Origin: Oryzias latipes
Taxonomy: Eukaryota > Chordata > Actinopteri > Beloniformes > Adrianichthyidae
DNA length: 64,000 nt
Direction: 5' to 3'
Assembly (NCBI RefSeq): GCF_002234675.1
Contig: NC_019875.2
Coordinates: 21,942,299-22,006,298 of the forward strand
Under the pieces are notes generated by a model, which was not told the DNA's origin, did no database searches, and was given only the letters and a program-made list of their open reading frames with translations. The number at the start of each line of letters is the position of its first letter. The stretch's first letter is position 1. The translations under genes were made by a program, and so were the position numbers. Positions 1-12,011 of this stretch are shown piece after piece.

Positions 1-2193
1 GCTTCTGTCTTTTTGCATGCTTTCTTATCAGGTGTATGGGATTTGGCTGTCACTGTGACAGTGAAAGCAACAGTGACGTGCGGTGAGGTCAAGGGCTGAT
101 GAGGCACTGACTCCTCTGGAGTCACATTTACAAGGAAAGAACTAAATATTTCACCTTTCATCCAACGGCAGCTAACACCTTATAAAATACACACAAGAAC
201 ATATTTGTCCTACAGAGAATATTTCTTTTCTAGACATGGATAGAACACTCTTCTTGTGTATAAATTATTCATATATACTGTAAACAAATGAAAGTATACA
301 GATGTGTTCAGCAGACATTTGACCCTCAGTAATTATTTCTGGTAATTTTCCAACTTCAAATTCTGGTGCTTTAATCAGTTATCAAATATTGTCTGTGAAA
401 ATTATCATAAATAAATTATTTTACTTACATTTTTTCCACTTACTCCCAACTTATTTTTAAAAAACAAACATTGAAAAAAATGTTTGGCCTTACTTTTTGA
501 GTCCAAGTGTCAACCCTTCTCTACAAATAGTTCTATGATCTGTTGGAAAGTCTTCCTTATTTTCCTTAAGTTTATATAAGTTTCTCCCTTTCAATGGAGA
601 AAGACAACCTTATAGTCTGTTTCTACGGCACCAGTGTAGCTACAAAGCAGCTGTCAGCTCACGTCTGCCCCCTGCTGGTTTTGAACGCACGTCTCTGTTA
701 ACATTGAGCCCTACCGTCAGACTTGAGGCACAGCGCTCCCGAGCTTCACCAGGAGTTTCCGCCGGTTCTTTAATACGCATTAGGTCCATGGTGTTCACAC
801 TGGACGGGCACGAAGGAGCTTCCTCTTCTATTTCTTTTTTTACTGTTTACTCGTGCAAGTCCGCCACCTACAGCTGGAAGAGGATTGGTGCAAAATGTCG
901 AGGCAGTGCAAATCTCACAAATCTTGCTCCAGGCTTTTTCTTTCATGAGAGGCTTAGTGACATATAATTCTGGATGGGCACAATGGATCAAGGGCCACCA
1001 TCTATATGTCATTACCGAAGGGTTTAGCTTTCACTGCGTGTTAAATGACCAAACGTTTTGTACGTAGTGCCCTGAAATGTCCGTTGAAACATGCGTAGCT
1101 ACACTTGAACATGAATGCTTTGACAGCAGAAGCCCGAAACACGTGTTTATGTGTGTTTACATAGACTTTTTATTGGAAATGGGCGCTTTGACATGTGTCG
1201 CCAAGGGTGCTCTGAACTTAGGTTGAGATTCATTAGTAGCTGTTTAAATATTCCATTGTTACTTTTTAGTATCTATACTCTGAAGTCCCTCCATTTTTGT
1301 TTTTTCTCACCTTGAACTGAGATCTGTATGTATTTTTTTCAAGCCCACTGCTTTCTGTAAGCAGTGGTCTCATTTAACAGCAGAAAAACCCATGAGGACT
1401 TTGACTAATTCCAAAAGAGAAGGTTGCAAACATCTGAAACCCCCCAAAGTTAATTACCATGAACTAACTAACTTGAGTATATTTAAATCTTTCACATTCC
1501 TGATGTAAATTCAGTAAATATATATGGAGTCAGATGGTGACATTTGCTCAAATGTTGCTTTTTGTTTTTAAGCAAATTTGGTTTGCATAATCAGAAAATG
1601 GGGAAAAGACAAGCAGGTTTGTATTTTCAGGCTTTTCTCCACCACACTGTCCAAACCATGGATGCACCGACTTAAATCGTTTAATTAAACTGATTTCCTG
1701 GAAGATTAAATACATTCAACTACAGTTTAAACTTTTTTTTATTTGATGCTTTGCTAACTTTGAAAACTTTAAAATTTTAAGTAAGTTGTAAATGTCATGG
1801 CGGAAAATGACAGTCTTTGTAAATGTATGTAGTAAGACGTCTTTGTGTCTGCACTTGTTGCATTGTGGGCAGGCTTGTGGTGAGAGCTTGTAGGGGGATA
1901 AATTCAGAGTTTCCTTTCCCCACTCTGAAACCGCAATGGTTGTGCTTCTTGTGACAAGGTTTGGTTGAGGGGGGGGAGAGGCAGAGGGGCTTGCATTTAT
2001 TAAGAGCAGAGATGAACATCTGAAAGCTCAGAACAGCGTAGACACCTTCAGCGTGAAGAACAGATTCAACCTGTCTGCCATGCCAGAAATTCTTCATTGA
2101 TTCAGGACTCATTCAGAAGGAGATTTCATACACCAGGTGATCCGAGTGAGGACTGAAGGATTCTAAACTTCAGACTGAGGAGGATTTAAAAGG
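1..2193. other. Upstream flank of first chemokine, no gene seen
   Basis: AT-rich non-coding DNA. The open frames here are short, lack splice context and have no recognisable protein motif. The one notable short signal is a CTCF-like site at 664-678, listed separately. The last 100 bases or so before the ATG at 2194 should hold the 5' UTR and core promoter of the first chemokine gene, but I could not pick out a convincing TATA box. Confidence 0.6.
664..678 (-). promoter_or_regulatory. Candidate CTCF binding site
   Basis: On the - strand the bases read CCAGCAGGGGGCAG, which fits the vertebrate CTCF core consensus (CCASYAGRKGGCRS) at every position. Occupancy cannot be judged from sequence. Weaker matches lie at 26630-26643 (+), 27742-27755 (-) and 37649-37662 (+), so the chemokine block could be bounded by insulator sites. 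Confidence 0.45.
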
Positions 2194-3291
2194 ATGCAGT
2201 TCACCCTGCTTTCATCAACACTTCTGTGTGTTATTGCATGGATGAATTCCATCCAAGCAGGTAAGTCCTACAAAAAAAAGGTTAAGAATGTCTCGCCTCC
2301 TATTTGTTACTGTTAAACTAACTGTTTTATTTTTCATCGTTTTTAGTCCATGGACATGTGCATGACTGTAAATGTGTCAGGCCAAGAGACACGCAAATTC
2401 CTAAAACAAAACTGGTCAGCTACACCATTCAAGAAGAAAGCATCTGTAATGTAAGAGTAGTAATGTAAGTATTTTACGTTTTTTTGGTTTAAGTTTTTTA
2501 GATTCTCTTTTTAAAACTGCACTTTAAGTTACAAGAAGATGTTGAGAGTTTGGTCTTTTTTGGTTTGGAAGTCCACTCCGGCAGGCTTCTCGTGGGCTAC
2601 TATTTCTTCTTTTAATCTAAATAGCTAACAAATTCAAACCTGATGAAAACGTTTTCAATTTTAGTGTAGCGGAAATTGTTAAGCGGGTAAAAATAGCTTT
2701 GTTTCATGCTGAAAATGTCTTGGAGCGTAAAGCCAAAAAGTATTTTTACATTGTGCTGTACACCACTAACATCTCAAAATTCATTGCAGATTTACAACAG
2801 TCAAAGGAAAGATACTTTGCTCTGACCCAAACTCCAGTTGGACAAAAGAAGGGATGAGGACCTTGGATGTAAAGAAAGCCAAGATGGAGGCGCAGAGAAA
2901 AGAAGCAGAACATAACAAAACTCCAGCAGCATCTACAATGAACCCAACGCTGACCCCACAGACAGTGTCCACAGCCATCCCTTCAGTGTCCACATCCACC
3001 CCTTCAGTGTCCACAGTGGCACCAACAGAAACAACAACAGAGGCAGCAGCGGCAACATCTGAAGCGTCCACTCTGAAACCAACAGCAGCGCCATCATCAG
3101 CTCAGACTCTAAGCTCATGCCAAAAAAAACAGAAAGAACAAAACAGAGGAAATAGAAGACATAGAAAGAGCGGACGACAAGGCAGGAATGGAAGAAAAAA
3201 CAAAGGAAGAATGAAGGAATGGCAGAAAAAAAACAAGGCCAGAAAACAGTTACAAACGATTTTTCGCTGCAAACAAATGTTACCCAATTAA
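2194..3291 (+). CDS. CXC-spaced chemokine with mucin-like stalk and basic tail (paralogue 1)
   Basis: Secreted chemokine of 228 residues in three exons: 2194-2260, 2347-2464 and 2790-3291, all with GT-AG borders. The signal peptide covers about residues 1-22. The first cysteines are C30 and C32 (DCKCVR, a C-x-C spacing without ELR), with partners C56 and C72. The rest of the fold reads like a CC chemokine: SYTIQ before C56, RVVIFTTVKGK and CSDP around C72, then a W-x-K helix. Residues about 106-171 are almost entirely Thr/Ser/Pro/Ala, as in an O-glycosylated mucin stalk. Residues 172-228 are strongly basic with extra cysteines C172 and C222, and there is no membrane segment. Such a tail would be expected to bind glycosaminoglycans. 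The first ATG gives the signal peptide, so the start is secure. Exons 1 and 2 have exactly the same lengths (67 and 118 bases) as the gene at 12012. A LINE insertion begins just after the stop codon. Receptor and orthologue are not identified; fish CXCL-type names would be guesses. Confidence 0.85.
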
Positions 3292-3305
3292 AACTTACTT
3301 TGATA

Positions 3306-3744
3306 AGTTTTGTGTGCATGTTGACATGTGGACATTTCTGCGGCTAGCAGGTGTGTTGATAATATTTGAGTGTGTGTGAACAGGCCCCGCCCTTTTTGTA
3401 CTACATTTGAACCGTACCGTAACGATAAACAACCAGTAAACCTGCCTGCTCTATGCTGCTTCATGGTCTTACCCCCCTTCCCCTCCTATTATCACCCTCC
3501 TACCCCCCCCTCTCTCTAACGTCCCTCTCTCTTGTTCCCCTCTTTCCTTTTCCGTCCGGTCCAACACCAAAGATTTTCAAACATGATTGAAATTAATAAA
3601 GTTTGGCCTCAATTACAAAAGGGGTTTATTCAGACATACCTTTGGTTTGTCTGAAGATGAATAACCCCTCTTGTTAGAATAAAATATGTCCAACACAAGA
3701 GGCCCTCAGCTCTCATCTGTTTGCCTAGCTGTTGGACAGGACAA

Positions 3745-3788
<44 letters not shown>
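3306..3788 (+). mobile_element. 5'-truncated LINE 3' end with poly(A) tail, inserted in chemokine 3' UTR
   Basis: About 480 bases ending in an uninterrupted run of about 40 A. The element carries AATAAA at 3595-3600 and a pyrimidine-rich 3' UTR that I associate with fish L1-like elements. It is flanked by a 16-base direct repeat (AAAACTTACTTTGATA) at 3290-3305 and 3785-3800, the signature of target-primed reverse transcription. The left copy overlaps the TAA stop of the first chemokine gene, so the element sits immediately behind its coding end. The A-run makes the exact 3' border ambiguous by a few bases. Confidence 0.8.
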
Positions 3789-3790
<2 letters not shown>

Positions 3791-3965
3791 TACTTTGATA
3801 CATCAAAAGGACACAAACCTGAGTTTAAGAATGTAAAGTTACAATATATATGCTGATACTCAAAGCACCTAAACATATATGTTAATGTATTTATAAAAAT
3901 ATAGAGAGAGATTTTGAAATGTGTGCCAGACAAAAAAATGATTTTATAACATACTGTTTGCGTTT

Positions 3966-3971
3966 AATAAA
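3966..3971 (+). promoter_or_regulatory. Poly(A) signal, probable original 3' end of first chemokine
   Basis: AATAAA lies about 675 bases after the stop codon and beyond the LINE insertion. It is probably the ancestral polyadenylation signal of the chemokine gene. The inserted LINE brings its own AATAAA at 3595, which could now be used first. Confidence 0.5.
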
Positions 3972-4944
3972 TGTTTTTTAGCAATTGTTTTTTGTCTATT
4001 TTCAAAATAATTCTTGTTCCAGAATCAACACCAAGTGCATTCTGAAACCAGCTGAGATTTGAAAGGCATTGTCTCACCTCCGCCTCCATCCTGAAGGTGG
4101 ATGTGTTTCGAGTGGAATAATCAGACACATAAAAGTGTCTTAAACACCTCTCATGTGGAAATCATGTGAAAGAAACTATTCTGGTGAACATAAAGATTTG
4201 TTCATAGCTGCTGTGTCTGAGTGGATTTCAGAACAAAAAACTTGCAGGCTGAAAACCAGCTCACATTTCTATCTCGTAGATTGTACATGGTAACTATCTC
4301 TGAAAAGAAATTCATGAAAAAGATGTTTGTCATAACGAATGCGTTTACTAGTGACAAAAACAATGACAATTGCTAGAAAAATACCTGGCAAGAAAGATAA
4401 CGAACGGAATCGTTATGTCAATTTATTTTCAGAGGCTTATAAGTACACTCTGCACTCAAAGTAATTTTATAAAAGCACAGTTTTCATTTAAAGTTTAAAG
4501 AATTTTACTGTTTGCCATTGGCGTGTGAATTAAATTGGGCTCACAAAGCTTCAATAGCCCTTACAGTCTCAATAGATCCATCCAGACAAAAATAATGCTA
4601 TGATAGTGGAAATAATGATGATGACAAGGATGCTGACTCACTGTGCATTCACACAACAGTTTACTGATGTTCTGGAACATTAGAATCAATGTTTGAGGAT
4701 TCTGTAAAACCTTTTTTTTCTTCTTAATTTTGTATTTATTTCTATCACCAAAGGTGACACTGAAGTTAAAAAAAAAGACAGAAAGGTTACAGAAAAAGCA
4801 TTTTTACGCAATGAACAAGCTGTATGACTGAGTTTTAAGTCATAGTAAGAGTTCAGTGATTTAAAACAAAACCATAAAAAGGGAATGAAAAGTTCTGTGG
4901 CTGGAAAATCAAATGACATATAAAGGTTAAATATCAGAATCAAT

Positions 4945-5295
4945 GATCTACTGTATCTCTCCATTTTCTTAACCTGCCTTGACCCTTTTGGGGTCATAGG
5001 GTTGCTGTAGCCTTTCCCGGCTACTGTTAGGCGAAGGCAAGGTACACCAAGGACATGTTGTCAGCCTGTCGCAGGGCCACAATCACACATGCACACCTGC
5101 TGACACTTTAGAGTAACCAGTTAACCTATGAAGCATGTTTTTGGACTGCGTGAGGAAGCCGGGGTGCCCAGAGTTAACCCACACATGCACAGGGAGAACA
5201 TGCAAACTCCACACAGAAAGGTTGTAGCTGGAATTCAAACCAGGTCCTTCTCCCTGAGAGGCAAGAGGCTAACCGCTGTGCCACCATGCAGCCCA
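4945..5295 (-). mobile_element. SINE-like composite repeat, antisense copy
   Basis: Read on the - strand this matches the dispersed fish repeat whose head resembles a tRNA (a Pol III B-box-like GGTTTGAATTCC) and whose body contains a stretch meaning 'gagtttgcatgttctccc'. A second copy in the opposite orientation lies at 32075-32736. It is degenerate and has no coding capacity. The family identification is from memory of fish genomes. Confidence 0.6.
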
Positions 5296-5379
5296 GAATC
5301 AATTATCTTGATCTGAGTTAAAACACAAACTGGCTGGCTATTTTGATGCATTCAATATATTAGGTAAAATGATTTACTT

Positions 5380-6308
5380 TACACTCACTGGCCTTTTTAT
5401 TAAGCACACATGTCCAACTGCTCGTTGACGCAAATTTCTAATCAGCCAATCAAATGGTAGCAACTCAGTGTATTTAGGTATGTAGGCACGATCAAGAGAG
5501 TCTGCTGCAGTAAAAACCATGCATCAGAAGGGGCTAGAAAAGTGATTGAAGTGACTTTGAACAAGGCAGATGAGCTGATTACAGAAAATGGTCAGAAAAA
5601 GGAAAAAGATCCAGTGAGCGGTGGTTCTGTGGGTGGAAATGCCTTGTTGATGCCAGAGGTCAGAGGAGAGTGGCCAGACTGGTGAGATGTCATTCTAAAA
5701 GCTACCTTGTAGTTCTTTGACAGAATTCTCTTAGAAACAAAGCCGAAACTCCACAACGATGAGACCCAGCAACTTACTGAAATGTGGTTAGATGAATGAA
5801 AGCTCAAACAACTTTTAACATGATACACATCGGTTCTCACTGTTTTTCTGACAATATGTCATAGACATATATAGCATACCTTCTTCGCCAATGTCTTGTC
5901 ATTATTTCCCCTGCCGGACTAAAGTAGCAGTAAAAAGTGTTGTAGCTGACGCTGATACAGACATTCAAAATTGGTCAGTGAAATATAAACATTCCGACAA
6001 GGATTGCAAAGTGCAGGTCTTCCGTAATTTCTGTCACTAGTTTCTGTGCTCCTCCATCGTAATTTCTTGCCAATGACTGAAAATGTCTTTCGTGACATGG
6101 TTTTGTTTGCTAGCCTTAGTCTGGAACAGGGAAGTCCCCTGACAGCAGTCTGAATACAGACCAAATGCAAGGTTCGGGACTCAATCCAGACCAAACAAAG
6201 TGGACTCAGAGGAATTTTCCGATCTGAATACGGCCTAAGACAGGTCTGAAGGCAAAGGGGGGGGGTCCAACCCAATAAGGTGTATCTAATAACATGGCCA
6301 TGAGTTTA
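5380..6308 (+). mobile_element. Decayed Tc1/mariner transposon
   Basis: The left end TACACTCACTGGCC and the degraded right end (TAAACTCATGGCC on the reverse strand) are terminal inverted repeats of a very common fish Tc1-like element. The stretch 5400-5700 closely follows its 5' region (bases specifying 'ctgctcgttgac', 'ccagtgagcggtggttctgtggg' and 'gatgccagaggtcagagg'). The 3' end has a G-run followed by 'ccaacccaataaggtgtatctaataa'. The transposase reading frame is broken by frameshifts and most of the middle is replaced or deleted, so it is inactive. Confidence 0.75.
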
Positions 6309-7649
6309 TGTTGTACAACACTTTGTGTATGACATTTCGTTCTGCCATACTTTTTACTTGCATTCTCAGGAAATGTCTTTTTTAAGCGAGCATTCATTGA
6401 TAAAATGTTATTTGGAATTTTCTACAACCTTCACCTCTTCCATAGTTCACAGCCAATTAATAATAAAGTCAGCCAAGCTATGAAATATAGTATCCGTTGT
6501 ATATGATATGTCAAAATATGTTATTCAGCAAGACATCTTTGTTATTACCCAAAATATATCAGGGGGCTTTCTATTATTCAAGGGAGGAAGAAATTGTAAT
6601 CTGGATTAAATTGGCCAAGAAATTCAAAAGACTGCTCAGAGTATTAACAAAGAGACACAAATGCAAAAAGAGAAAGTCAGTAACCGATAACATATAGAGA
6701 TAGCTATCTCTGTGAAAGCACAAACATCTTCTGACAACGTCAGATCATATTCGAATAGAGATAACACACAAATACATGCTTTGCAAGATAACACTCCTGC
6801 AAGTAATTGTTCTTTGCAATTTGTGTTGGTATCTTATTGTTTGTTAACATCCACTGATTAAAATGTTTGCACTTCTGCCTTTATAATATATGAGATACAA
6901 TTTGATATTTTATTTTGTTGGTTTAATATAAAATAATTTTTCTGTTCAGATTTTTCTACTGGGCTAACAACGTATCTCATGATTCATGAACAAACTGTTA
7001 AGGATATTCTGGATTTGAGCTCAATGAAATCTCCAAAACAGACTGAACAGATGGTTTCTGAAGTTAATTCAGCTAAATCATAAAATCATCACAAAGCACA
7101 AAAAAATTATGTGCTTCTTTTTTTACATTTTAAATAAAATCATGTGTTTAAAAGGTATGTTCTTTAAGAAATTAGCATATAATATGTCTTGTTCAAAATG
7201 GACAATTTGAAATATTACTTTATTCTGGTTATGTTATATTAAAAAAAAACAAGCCTATTCATAAGAATGTTGGAAATGTAGACTTGTAGTTTTGCTATGT
7301 AGTGGTCTAAACTTCCAAATCGCTCCAATCCAGGTGTACTGGTCCCTCTGCCATTTTCTGTCTTTGTTCTGATTCTAAGGTCATGACTCTTGGAGTAAGT
7401 AAAGGAAAAGATGAAGTGTGCCTTGAAATGTACGCCTTCCAATCTTGTTTGTACTTTTGGTCTTTCTTTCACTGCAAATATTTTGTTAGAAATGTAGGGA
7501 ACACTGCAAACATGACCCCTGGTTGACACAAAGTTTGGATTCGGGGTTAAGCTATCAAGTGGGGCCAGGGTGACGGTGAGATTGTGCCCAGATCACTTTT
7601 AAGGGATGGGCAAATGCAGTGAACACATGTCCTGCGCTCAAGTGAGTGA
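6309..7649. other. Intergenic, nothing recognised
   Basis: AT-rich DNA with short open frames only (for example at 6497-6697 + and 7239-7529 -). Neither shows splice context or a known motif. Some of it could be ancient repeat DNA beyond recognition. Confidence 0.5.
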
Positions 7650-8035
7650 CCACTGGTGTTGCCTACTCTGTGCTGGTATAGTGGTGTCTCCCATTTTGAA
7701 TTTGGGGTTTCCAGTTCATATTCTGCACTCACGTTCCAGTATATTATTCCAGCCACTTGGTTGTGGCACTCTGTGTATAGTTTCCCTGCTAGCATCTTGC
7801 ACCCTGCAGTTATGCGCTGGATTGTTTCAGGTGGCTCTTTTCACAGTAAACACATTGCCTCTTGTCTGGATGGTGGATCTGAGGCTTAACGCTGTGGTGC
7901 TCAGGGCTTGTTCCAGAACTGCCAAGATGAGTGCTTTAGTGTTGTCCTTTACACCAGCCCCTTCTAGCGATTAGTAGGACTTCTTCATACCAGCCACTTC
8001 AGTTATGGTCTGGTGGTAAATCCCATGCAGGGGCT
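7650..8035 (-). pseudogene. Fragment of a non-LTR retrotransposon polyprotein
   Basis: The - strand encodes, with stops and frameshifts, the C-terminal part of a LINE-type reverse transcriptase protein. Recognisable pieces are CxxC-type residues with a following histidine, 'AGCKMLAGKLYTE', 'HNQVAGIIYWNVSAEY' and 'LETPNSKWETP', which match the conserved region after the RT domain of a LINE common in fish and invertebrates. The match ends abruptly near 7650. It is a dead 5'-truncated or rearranged copy. Confidence 0.7.
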
Positions 8036-8059
8036 TGCCCTCCCATTGGCGTTATACAT

Positions 8060-9622
8060 ATTTGGTTGAATGCTGTATAGCATTCAACCCTTTGTTTTCC
8101 TCTTACGCTATCTTCCGCCGTTTTTCGGCACTTAACTCCTTCTACAATTTTCAACCTATTTTAACCATTCAACTATTAAACTGTTCAGCTCTTTCAGCTT
8201 ATTACTGCTATGACTTTTGGTTTTTCAAATCCTTGAACTTTTTAAGATATTCCAGGATTTTCCATGATTTTTTCTCCATTGAAATACATGAAGAATTTTT
8301 CGTGCAGAAGTTCACAGTTAAACTTCTTCTACAATTTTTCACCTATTTTAACCATTCAACTATTAAAATGTTCAGCTCTTTCATCTTATTCCAGCTATGA
8401 CATTTTGTCCTTCAAATCCTTGAACTTTTCCAGATAGTCCCGGTTATTCCCGGATTTTACAATATTTTTGCTCCATTGGCCACACCTTTGCTTCTTTAAA
8501 CAATTGTAACTTTAACATTCTTTTGGCTAGAGACACCGTTCAAACATTGAAATGTTCACAAGGTTTTGGACTTCAATATAAGACTCAAAATTATTATGGG
8601 ATGGCAACACCACCTACAGTTTGGCGGCCATTTTTTGCCAAAATGTGAGGCAATTTTAAACTTCTTCAAACTTTCACCTATTTCAATCATTCTACTATTT
8701 CAGTGTTCAACTCCTTCAGCTTATTCCTTTCGGCTATTACTTTTGGTCCTTCAAATCTTTGAACTTTTCAAGATATTACAGGATTTTCCAAGATTTTCGC
8801 TCCATTTAAATACATTGAGAATCCTTGAAAACCTTTGGTTCTTTCAACCATTGTAACTTCAACATGCCTTTAGCTAGAGATACCGTTCAAACGTTAAATT
8901 GATCACAAGGCTTTGTACTATAAAATAGGTTTAGAAATCATTATGGGATGTCGACACAACCTACTGTTTGGTGGCCATTTTTTGACCAAATCTGAAGCAA
9001 ATATTGCATTTAACTTCATCCATGGCTGGAACTGAACATATTGAAATTCACTGGATCTGGACTTATAAGGAATGTGGGCGTGGTTAGCAAACAAACTTCG
9101 TTGCTATGGACGTCCAAAGGTTTACTTTTTCTGATTTGTCTGAAACTGACGTCGATTGGTTCGTCATCCCCAGGCGACCTAAACATAAAATGGTTGCTAT
9201 GGAGATAGAATTAATAGAAAAGCCGCCATTTTGAAAAAAGTGGATTTTCTATCAACTTAGACATGTAGCTTTTACCAATATGATACTCTCAAACAATGTG
9301 TTTTTTGAGTCGGTTGATGATGCTGATTCCAATGCTAGCACTTTTAGCCATTTTAGCAACATCTTCAAATTTTCAACAGTTCAGCCATTTTTTCAACAAT
9401 TTCAGCTTTAATGCTTAACTCCTTCTACAAATTTTGACCTATTTTAGACATTCTACTATTACAATGTTCACCTTTTTCAGCTTATTCCTACTAGGACTTT
9501 GATCATTTAACTTTTCAAGGTTTTTCCAGTACAGTTCAGACATTTCTTCAGCAAATTTAGCTTTCATTCAGCAGTACAGCATTCAACCCTGCATTTTCTT
9601 CTGGAAATGCAGCTCCTTCTAG
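8060..9622 (+). mobile_element. Non-autonomous element with Helitron-like 3' terminus and internal duplications
   Basis: The block opens with the palindrome 'ggttgaatgctgtatagcattcaacc' (positions 8064-8090). It contains diverged direct duplications: 8528-8650 reappears at 8871-9000, and the phrase 'tcaaatccttgaactttt' recurs about every 180-340 bases. The right end has a 10-bp hairpin (9589-9598 with 9603-9612), six spacer bases, then CTAG at 9619-9622 followed by T. That is the classic Helitron end (hairpin, short spacer, CTRR, insertion before T). The 5' TC terminus was not located with confidence, and no Rep/helicase coding sequence is present. Confidence 0.5.
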
Positions 9623-10738
9623 TTATATATACTTTTTCTTTTAAAGTTTTTTTTTATTTTTATTAATATTTAATACACAATCAGACGATTAAACAAAAAT
9701 AAAAACATATAAATAGCAAGGCAAGCAGCCAAAGACATACAAATCTAAAACGTTTTATCACTTGAATCAAACTGCGATGAGACATTTAGTTTGCTCATAC
9801 CACATGACATCAAGAGGGTACTTTTTTTACAGTTTGTTTTTATTTGTTGCCACTAGCCTACTTGTGCGTCAGTTACCACATCCTGATCAAGTGCAACTGA
9901 GGGCAGTGCTTGCTTGTGGACTTGTTTCCTCTCTTCTTAGAAAATGTAAAACTTTGTTGCAGGTGTTGCAGGTTTTGTGTAGCTCAGCATAGTGGACATA
10001 ACTTTCTACAGCTGACCTTTTTAACTTGCATTGCAATATTCTCTTTTATCAGCTGTAAAAAGTATTGGAAACCCAAACAATCATTTTCTTTCACTTATTT
10101 TTAATGTTTTTTTGTTTTTTTTTGCAGTTTGCTATTGTGTTTTTATTATTTTTTTCCACCATTTTTGTTCAAGCAATTAGATTTTTTTTCCAGACATGTG
10201 CCATGAAAGTAGGCCAACCTTCACCAAGTTTCATTAGTTAAAAGTTATTTAAATACCTCTATGTAAACATGACACATACATGAATTGTACATTAGGACAG
10301 AGTTGAGTGGAGAGAAACACAACCAGATTTAAACGTTGCTTTTAGAGAAAGCCAGGAGAAAAGAAAAGAAAACACTCAAATCCCTGCAATGAATATACCA
10401 ATTATAAAGGTGGTAGGCCTCTGTTTCTCAATCGTGCATTTTGATGAACATCTTGGCACTTTTTTAGTTAATTCGATCCAAAGGGACTGGATAAAACTAT
10501 ATAAAAACATGTTTTATCCGATTTCAGCTCTAAATACTTGACCAATGCAAATGCACCGGCACACGCTTTAATTGCTTGCTATGTAATAGTAAACAGCTAT
10601 ACTCATATCAAACTTTTCTTCCTTCTAAAGCTGCATTCACACCGGACGTGATTCACGGGTCAGGGGTGTCAAGTTTCAAAGTTAAGTAAATCTAAAGACG
10701 CGATCTGAGGTCCTGCGGCATGATTCTTCGTAGAGCCA
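9623..10738. other. Intergenic, nothing recognised
   Basis: T-rich and AT-rich DNA with no supported gene. Short open frames at 9762-10104 have no motif or splice context. Confidence 0.5.
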
Positions 10739-11348
10739 GACTAAAGATTGATTTACACTGGTTCATCTGCATTGTGTCTCTATTGCGTTGCGTTTACACA
10801 AAAAACAAGAACGTCCATTAGTCAATCAGAATGTTTACATCGCCTCTGTCATGTTTGCACTGATGTCCATCCCTCCACAATGCAACGCAAACTTTACGCA
10901 AGAGATCTATTTCCAGTCCATTGACAATTTTGATTGCGCTGCAAAAAGGTGGAAAAATGGGAAACCGGTATGGGTTCAAAAAATAAAAAAAATTAAAAAC
11001 TTTTTTTTGTATTTTCAAAATAAAACTTTCTCAAATATTATATCATACTGTATTTTAGGGGATGTGCCTATGCGATAACACCGTGGATAACACCGTCACC
11101 CATTTTCGCCATGATCGACTAAAGTTACAAGAACTCTGTGAGGAAGAAGAGGGCATGGGGCCTGATTGCAAATGTTTTGATTCTGATGGCGTGGAGGTGA
11201 CAGTACAAACCAGTCCTCCAAAAGCCAGGGGAACAGACGGAGACCCAACTGAGACAACATAAGCTGTAAGTTGCGTGAGGAGAGGGACTCCCCACGCAAA
11301 ACAAAGGAGACACACCACAGACAGACCAGTGTAAATCTGGCATTAGTC
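10739..11348. mobile_element. MITE-like element with about 24-bp terminal inverted repeats
   Basis: The left end GACTAAAGATTGATTTACACTGGT and the reverse complement of the right end (GACTAATGCCAGATTTACACTGGT) match at most positions, with the last 12 bases identical. The interior has unequal open frames up to 96 codons without a known domain. It looks like a 610-bp non-autonomous DNA transposon. I cannot assign a superfamily because no clean target duplication is visible. Confidence 0.55.
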
Positions 11349-12011
11349 GCAATATCTGTGCTAATAGAAAGGTACAATGATCAAGGGCACAGTGAAACAG
11401 AGTTCAGTACCTCTCACCGTGTTCCATCACCGTAGTCTATACGGAAAACAGCATCTATTTTTATATAGAATTTTTAGTTTTTAAGCAATACTTGGAATAA
11501 GCTGAAAAGCACACATTAACATTATGTTTTTACTTATTTTTCATTGAATTGGAAGAATACAAAAAGTGTCCAATTTATTATTTTAGGTTTAAAAATCTCC
11601 ATTTAATATTAAGTCAGATCTTTTTTTTTAAAATAGATACTTAAAAAAATCAGGTAAACTTGCAGCATCCAAGCTTACAGATACAGATTTATGCTTTCCA
11701 GATTTATATTATAGGTAGGCTTGTGATGAATACGTTGTCTCTTTGTCATGTGGAAAGATGATCACATTATTTCCTTCCCTTCCCCCCTCCCACTGGCAAC
11801 TGCATCACTGGTTGTGGTGAGAATATGGTGAGGAGGGGGAGAAAAGGGTGGGCTAACTTGTATATCAGTTGACATGAAAACTCAAACCTCAGAAAAGCAC
11901 AGAGGGTATCATCAGCTTGAAAGCGCACACACAACTTGGCATTTGTAAGAAAAAAGAGCCGTGTTCACTCTGCCTTTACGATCATTCAAGCTAACAAGTG
12001 GGATTCTGAAG

